A stretch of DNA of 64,000 bases from Schizochytrium sp. CCTCC M209059 (taxonomy: Eukaryota; Sar; Bigyra; Thraustochytrida; Thraustochytriidae). The notes under the pieces are model-generated. The model had not been told where the DNA came from. It searched no databases and saw nothing but the letters and a program-made list of their open reading frames with translations. Made by a program: the position numbers and the translations under genes. The stretch's first letter is position 1; every line of letters starts with the position of its first letter. Shown here piece by piece: positions 57,616 to 64,000 of the stretch. The DNA lies in NCBI GenBank assembly GCA_000818945.1, contig KN805401.1, positions 322,102 through 386,101 of the forward strand, in the 5' to 3' direction.

Positions 57616-58305
57616 ATGTCGAAGCTCAACAAGGAAGTGCTCGACGACGCGCTCGACAAGATCTTCGCGTTCTCGGCCGGCGAGGAGATCACCAAGGATG
57701 GCGAGACCCTCCAGGGCAAGAAGCGTAACTTCACCGAGACGCTCGAGCTCCAGGTGACCCTCAAGAACTACGACCCCCGCAAGGACAAGCGTTTCGCCGG
57801 CTCGTTCAAGCTGCCCACCGTGCCCCGCCCCAACCTCAAGGTCTGCGTGCTCGGTAACGATGTGCACTGCGAGCAGGCCAAGGACCTCGGCTACGCGCAC
57901 ATGAGCGTCGACGACCTCAAGAAGCTCAACAAGAACAAGAAGCTCGTCAAGAAGCTCGCCAAGAAGTACGATGCCTTCGTCGCTTCGCAGGCTCTCATCA
58001 AGCAGATCCCCCGTCTGCTTGGCCCCGGTCTCAACCGTGCCGGCAAGTTCCCCACCGTTGTGGCCCCTTCGGAGAGCCTCGAGGCCAAGGTCAACGAGGT
58101 CAAGGCCCAGATCAAGTTCCAGATGAAGAAGGTGCTCTGCCTTTCCGTCGCCGTCGGCAACGTCGACCTCTCCCGCGAGGAGAACGAGATCAACCTCAAG
58201 CTGGCCCTGAACTTTCTCGCCTCGCTCCTCAAGAAGAGCTGGCAGAACATCAAGGTTGCCTACCTCAAGAGCACCATGGGCCCCGCCTTCCAGATCTACT
58301 TTTAA
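57616..58305 (+). CDS. RPL10A: Large-subunit ribosomal protein uL1 (L10a)
   Basis: A 229-residue protein matching eukaryotic uL1 along its whole length. Start ATG 57616 (MSKLNKEVLDDALDKIF) fits the family and follows a CAAGATG context; the open stretch before it is untranslated leader. Family markers include ELQVTLKNYDPRKDKRFAG, LGNDVHCEQAKDLG, KKYDAFVASQALIKQIPRLL, LGPGLNRAGKFPT and the C-terminal LKSTMGPAFQIYF. uL1 forms the mobile L1 stalk of the 60S subunit near the tRNA exit site. Codons end almost always in C or G, as expected for a highly expressed gene. Confidence 0.98.
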   Translation: MSKLNKEVLDDALDKIFAFSAGEEITKDGETLQGKKRNFTETLELQVTLKNYDPRKDKRFAGSFKLPTVPRPNLKVCVLGNDVHCEQAKDLGYAHMSVDDLKKLNKNKKLVKKLAKKYDAFVASQALIKQIPRLLGPGLNRAGKFPTVVAPSESLEAKVNEVKAQIKFQMKKVLCLSVAVGNVDLSREENEINLKLALNFLASLLKKSWQNIKVAYLKSTMGPAFQIYF

Positions 58306-59302
58306 GTTTACTCGTGGTCGTGCTTGCTCGCGGCTACGGCCGCTCTTGCGCAGGAGACTTTTTGATAGGAGAATATCCCCCCCCTCTATGTTTGGGAGAC
58401 CCCAGTTTGACCACGAGGCTGAGGTGGCGCTGCCGCTATGGATGCGCGCAGTCGTCCGGAGTGGAAGGTGCTCTAGCGCCGTTTCTATTGTCCTCAACAC
58501 GTCTCTGAAGCTAGCCACCAGTCTAGATATAAACGATGGAAGCATATGGAGTGTTGCCTCACAATTTTTATTTCCCTTCGTGGGCTTGTATATTCCTCTT
58601 TTTTTCCGTTTGTTCTGACCAATCCTGCGATGTATGAGTTTGCTCTGTAGGACCACGTGGTCTGGCCTGGCAAGTAGCGTAGCACACTTGACGCAGCCTG
58701 ATAGTTTGGAGAGCTCCCGAAGAAAAAAGTAAAAAAAGTGAAGGTTGTTAAAGTGAGAGAGTAAGAGCGAAAGAAAGCGAGACATGGAGAAAGTAGTCTG
58801 CTTTATCCACTCACGTCTTTGTGTTTTGGGCCCGCAGATGAACATGCTGTTTTGGGGCGCAAAGAACTTGTGTCCTGCCAACAAAGGAAGCGTGATCCTT
58901 CTCCTGCCAACAGATGATCATGGAATTTACGCTCTCGAAAATGTGAATTTGAAAAAGCGAAGACTTGAAGAATTGTAGTGCGTAGCTACGAGGGGACATG
59001 ATGCGGATATAAGCCAAGGCTATCCGATCACCATTGAATGAAAAAATCCACGTCAATCTTCGCTCTTCTCTCACCTAAAACCGATCTGGACCTCAAGAAC
59101 GGAAAGGCTTTTTACCGAATGACGATGATCATCCAGCCGTTCATTCTCTCCTTGTCCAAAGTAAGCACTCGTATACGTAGTCATTGAATCGCAGCCGAGG
59201 CCTGGGCCTACCTGCTTTCCAAGCGCTCGCTATGGAAGGTGCCGGAACATCACGATTTTGGGGGGGAAACTTGAGAAAAAAAAAAGTTGCAAAAAAATAA
59301 TG
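58306..59302. other. RPL10A 3' flank, no gene seen
   Basis: Contains only short, unrelated frames between the RPL10A stop and the tRNA 3' side. Confidence 0.5.
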
Positions 59303-59417
59303 CGTTGCGGCTGGGATTCGAACCCAGGCGTTCAGAGAACAATGGATGTAGACATGCCAGTCGATTACTCGAATGGGGCATAGCAGTCCACCACCTTAAC
59401 CACTCGGTCACCGCAAC
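59303..59417 (-). tRNA. tRNA-Ser(GCU) with 33-nt intron
   Basis: On the minus strand, acceptor halves GTTGCGG and CCGCAAC pair fully (7 bp) with discriminator G. The D arm has ACCGAGTGGTTAAGG, the anticodon arm has TGGACTGCTA, and the T arm has GGTTCGAATCC. The long variable arm (TTCTCTGAAC) marks a class II serine tRNA. Anticodon GCT reads AGC/AGT codons. The intron 59348-59380 (TGCCCCATTC..GTCTAC in minus sense) follows anticodon-loop base 37, the usual site. A run of seven A's on the plus strand at 59291-59297 gives a T-rich polymerase III terminator. Confidence 0.97.
59348..59380 (-). other. tRNA-Ser(GCU) intron
   Basis: 33 nucleotides interrupt the anticodon loop after base 37. Removing them restores CTGCTA then ATCCATTG, the standard serine anticodon arm. 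Confidence 0.95.
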
Positions 59418-59992
59418 TTGCATTCGTTGTTGGAAAGACAGGGGCTACGCACACTTATAAAGTACTGGCCAATACTGAAAAAAAAAAAAGGAGCAAGATG
59501 GCGATTGTTTCACGAGGAGAGGCAAAACGAGGCGCATGGAACCAAACTTGATGCGCCGTATCTCCAGCATGTCACGACCGACAAAGCACCAAGGCTCTTA
59601 GTTTGTCTTTCCCTTGGAAACCAAACGTTAGCAAATAATCACAGAACGAGTCGCATCGAGAAAGCCAGGATTCTTTGCCCAAATTGAGAGCTCACTAGCA
59701 GGCTGCAACATCGTGAGAGAGCTTGCCAGAAGGCTACAGCACCTTGGGAGCTCACTTGAAGCTACGCAGCCGTCACAAGCTCTTTCTCATATAGACCTGG
59801 GCTTTGTTTGGTTGGTGATTCAATTCGAGCAAATATCAAACTCGAAATGTTCTGTTTTTGAACAGCTAGAAAATACACAAAAATCTTATTGCAGTTTGCT
59901 CTTTGAAAGAAAAGCTCCAAACTGCAATTTCAACTAGCTTGCTAGAACAAAGAGATGAAGCTTGCATGTGAGCGATGGTCATCTTGCATATG
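59418..59992. other. Region between tRNA-Ser and BUD13, no gene seen
   Basis: Contains poly-A and short AT-rich sequence. It includes the tRNA 5' flank and the BUD13 3' flank. Confidence 0.5.
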
Positions 59993-61162
59993 TTAGCGCT
60001 GTTTGCGCAGAACCTTGGCCTCGAAGCCATTTGTTCGATCAACGCCGTCCCAACGATAGCCAGGGGAAATGCCAAATCGATTTGGTGGGCCGCGCGGGCC
60101 TTGGTATGTCTTGCGCAAAGAAGCGACCCGTGCATCGTTCTCTGCTTGAGTTAATGACCGCTTGCTTTGACTGCGAGCCAATAGGTCTGCCATGGGGTCT
60201 CCCTCGCGTGGTGCAGCGCTCTGCCAAGCGTTGAGCGCAGCGTCGTCTGCATGAATTGCAAAGGGACGCTCGCGGGCTTGTGCGAGACGATACGCCTCTG
60301 CCGCCTCGCGAGCCTTGTCTGCCGTTCCTGACCGCCATTCCTCGGCGAGCTTGGCACGCGCGCGCGCATCCTGCTCCGCCGCCTTTTGTTGCTCCTCAAT
60401 TTGGGCTTCAATATCAATTTTGCGGCCAAACTCGTCGCGAAACACGGTTTGTGGTGGTGGAGCAGACGATCTTGACGCGGGCGAAGACGCTGGCGAGGAC
60501 GCAGACGAAGAACTGTCCGAGGACGCCGAGTCAAGCCGTGGTCTCCGTCTGACAGGGCTAAGATCTCGCACTGGTTCGCCTGGTCGCGGAGACACAGATG
60601 CCGCAGATGCCGCCGATGAAGACGATGAGGAGGCGGATGAAGCGTCTGACCCGGAGCGAGCGCGTGAACGACGCCGAGGAGGACTCACGTCTCGGTCCAT
60701 GGTAGTTGACAACTTGGGAGTATCTTGTGCAGACTCTTCAGAGTCCGAGTCATATCGCTGACGCTTGCGACCGCGCGAGGCAGCCGATGAAGTCGACGAC
60801 GCGGGCGAGGCCTTGATTTCGTCAACGTTGACGCGCTTGCCGTCGTCATCTTCGGAGTCCGAGTCGAGCCGCTGGCGCTGCAAATGCGGCGATGCCTGCG
60901 CCAAAACGTTTCGATCAGAATCCTTGACCTTGGTTGCAGGAGCCGTTGCATTCTTGTACGGGACGTCTTGATGGTCCTTGTTGGCCTCTGCCGCCGGGCC
61001 GTAGCGGGCAGCGAGCTCCTGAGCAGAGAGTCTGTGACCTTGTGGGCCTCTGCGGCTGCTCTTTTTCGCCTTCTTTTCCTTTTTTGCTTTTTTCGCTTTC
61101 TTCGCCTTCTTTGCTTCGCGTCTGCGCGATGGAGCCTCGCCGCCCTCCGCGTCGCTGCTCAT
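59993..61162 (-). CDS. BUD13: BUD13 homologue, spliceosomal RES complex
   Basis: A 389-residue protein. The N-terminus is Lys/Ala-rich (AKKAKKAKKAKKEKKAKK), followed by HRLSAQELAARYG. The middle is Ser/Arg/Asp-rich with RYDSDSEE-type phosphosite clusters. The C-terminal family core is clear: TVFRDEFGRKIDIEAQIEEQ, EEWRSGTADK, EGDPMADLL, then GPRGPPNRFGISPGYRWDG and VDRTNGFEAKVLRKQR. This Bud13/Cwc26 signature is specific. With Snu17/RBMX2 and Pml1/SNIP1 it forms the RES complex, which supports pre-mRNA retention and activation of the Bact spliceosome. An SR-like tract replaces the longer repeats of animal BUD13. The start at 61162 is about 120 bases from a long CTTG array. Confidence 0.97.
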   Translation of the reverse strand: MSSDAEGGEAPSRRREAKKAKKAKKAKKEKKAKKSSRRGPQGHRLSAQELAARYGPAAEANKDHQDVPYKNATAPATKVKDSDRNVLAQASPHLQRQRLDSDSEDDDGKRVNVDEIKASPASSTSSAASRGRKRQRYDSDSEESAQDTPKLSTTMDRDVSPPRRRSRARSGSDASSASSSSSSAASAASVSPRPGEPVRDLSPVRRRPRLDSASSDSSSSASSPASSPASRSSAPPPQTVFRDEFGRKIDIEAQIEEQQKAAEQDARARAKLAEEWRSGTADKAREAAEAYRLAQARERPFAIHADDAALNAWQSAAPREGDPMADLLARSQSKRSLTQAENDARVASLRKTYQGPRGPPNRFGISPGYRWDGVDRTNGFEAKVLRKQR

Positions 61163-63090
<1,928 letters not shown>

Positions 63091-64000
63091 ATGGCCGGAC
63101 AAACGACGGGCAATGCGACCTCCGTGGGCGCGGCCCTCGTCAGCGGCGAGCGGGTCCTCTTTGCTGCTCAAATGGCCCAGCGAGACGAAGACGAAAGCGG
63201 CAGAGATTCGGGAATTTTCCAGGCAGGCGGAAATGACGCTGACACGTTTACGGTACCCGCGTGGGTTACGGTGACCTCTTTTCGATTTTGCGTCGGTGGG
63301 CCAGCGCCTCGGGAAGTTCCTCTTGGCGCCATCTCATCGGCCAAGGCGTCTCATGGCTCTGTTCACGTCCAGACGCGCGGACCCTTGCACATCAACGTGG
63401 CCTTTGCCAAACCAGAAGACGCGACCAAGGCGGCCCAGGTAATCCGCCACGCGGCAACCGTCGGCAAAGATGAGAGCATGAGCGCAATCGCGCGAGCAAA
63501 GCTGCTCTGCCAGAACGAGGCTGCCCGCGAAGGGTGGCGTCTATACGATGATCGCGCAGAACTGACGCGTCAAGGCCTTCCGAACTACTTGCGCATCTAT
63601 GACCAAACGGAGGCCTACAAATTGTGCAAAAGCTATCCCCGATTCCTTGCCGTTCCAGCATGTGTTAGCGACGAGGTTCTTCAAGCTTCAGCCGCTTTCC
63701 GAAGTGGCGGGCGTCTTCCCGTTGTGACGTGGATTCATCCACGAACGCGTGCCGTCATGGCACGCAGCGCCCAGCCCCTCGTTGGCATTCGGAATCAAAC
63801 GTCCGACATGGATGAGATGCTCGTCGAGGCGCTCATGATGCCGGACCCGGACGCACCCCCGGCACCTCCCAGTTCGAGCGTGACGACAACGATGACGACG
63901 ACAGCGGACTCTGTGGCTGGTACTGCGCCACCAAAATCGGGAGTCGACGGCGCTCTTGCCAATGAGCCAAAGGTGCAGCCAAGGTCCATTCCCAAGAAGA
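63091..64000 (+). CDS. Myotubularin-family phosphoinositide phosphatase (3' end beyond window)
   Basis: Open from ATG 63091 (MAGQTTGNATSV) to the window end; 303 codons are visible. The first part (to about 125) fits a PH-GRAM region (GERVLFAAQM, FTVPAWVTVTSFRFCVGG, PLHINVAFAKPEDATKAA). From about 165 the phosphatase start is clear: LRIYDQTEAYKLCKSYPRFL, VPACVSDEVLQASAAFRSGG, RLPVVTWIHP, ARSAQPLVGI. These match human MTMR2-type sequences. Myotubularins remove the 3-phosphate from PI3P and PI(3,5)P2 on endosomes. A Pro/Ser/Thr-rich insertion begins right after the SDMDEMLVEALMM segment. The active-site CxxxxxR is not in the window, so activity cannot be judged. Confidence 0.92.
   Translation, partial: MAGQTTGNATSVGAALVSGERVLFAAQMAQRDEDESGRDSGIFQAGGNDADTFTVPAWVTVTSFRFCVGGPAPREVPLGAISSAKASHGSVHVQTRGPLHINVAFAKPEDATKAAQVIRHAATVGKDESMSAIARAKLLCQNEAAREGWRLYDDRAELTRQGLPNYLRIYDQTEAYKLCKSYPRFLAVPACVSDEVLQASAAFRSGGRLPVVTWIHPRTRAVMARSAQPLVGIRNQTSDMDEMLVEALMMPDPDAPPAPPSSSVTTTMTTTADSVAGTAPPKSGVDGALANEPKVQPRSIPKK

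Overview
This is nuclear DNA from a eukaryotic microbe. It is GC-rich, its genes are long and almost intron-free, and it carries no operons or bacterial signals. The proteins are eukaryotic: uL1/RPL10A, BUD13, myotubularin, PH-domain kinases, an IPT-RCC1 protein, EF-hand and IQ proteins, and a tRNA-Ser(GCU) with an intron next to its anticodon. Few introns, high GC, mosaic multidomain proteins and a folate-biopterin (FBT/BT1) type transporter suggest a stramenopile, most likely a thraustochytrid (Labyrinthulomycetes). That placement is inference; no search could be run. The window contains 20 protein genes and one tRNA. Only one gene has clear spliceosomal introns.

Layout. 0.3-5.6 kb: a Trx-TrxR fusion gene (minus), then a tandem duplication (1479 + 1455 bp) of its 5' end and promoter. 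5.6-9.1 kb: a secreted three-repeat protein and a predicted N-myristoylated protein. 9.4-11.2 kb: a three-exon gene with CPAP/TCP10-like G-box repeats, a zinc finger and EF hands. 12.3-18.7 kb: a large disordered protein, a pure (CAGCG)n array and a PH protein with two membrane spans. 18.7-25.5 kb: an IPT-RCC1 protein and a membrane-anchored six-KH protein, both minus. 28-36.3 kb: a propeller/zinc-ribbon protein that may be a TFIIIC subunit, an FBT transporter, a catalytically dead archaemetzincin-like protein with an IQ motif, and a divergent calmodulin-like gene. 36.8-41.2 kb: a large multi-pass protein with a lumenal region and a PqiA-like core. 44.2-51.4 kb: a PH-kinase, a SYLF-WW-villin-headpiece protein and a SET protein with repeated SET-like modules. 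53.1-56.8 kb: a 275-bp assembly gap, then an ADF-H/ubiquitin-like/TKL kinase. 57.6-64 kb: RPL10A, tRNA-Ser, BUD13, a 745-bp pure (CTTG)n tract, and the 5' part of a myotubularin gene that leaves the window.

Themes. Many proteins belong to membrane, lipid and actin signalling (PH, SYLF, VHP, ADF-H, myotubularin, PqiA-like, FBT) or calcium signalling (EF-hand, IQ). Functional links between neighbours are inference, except that several pairs clearly share a divergent 5' region. Long simple repeats lie almost entirely in 5' intergenic regions, and an 8-bp palindrome TAGGCCTA recurs only between genes. The strongest candidates for new biology are the Trx-TrxR fusion with its duplicated leader and promoter, the dead archaemetzincin divergently paired with a calmodulin-like gene, the large PqiA-like membrane protein, and the unusual domain mosaics.
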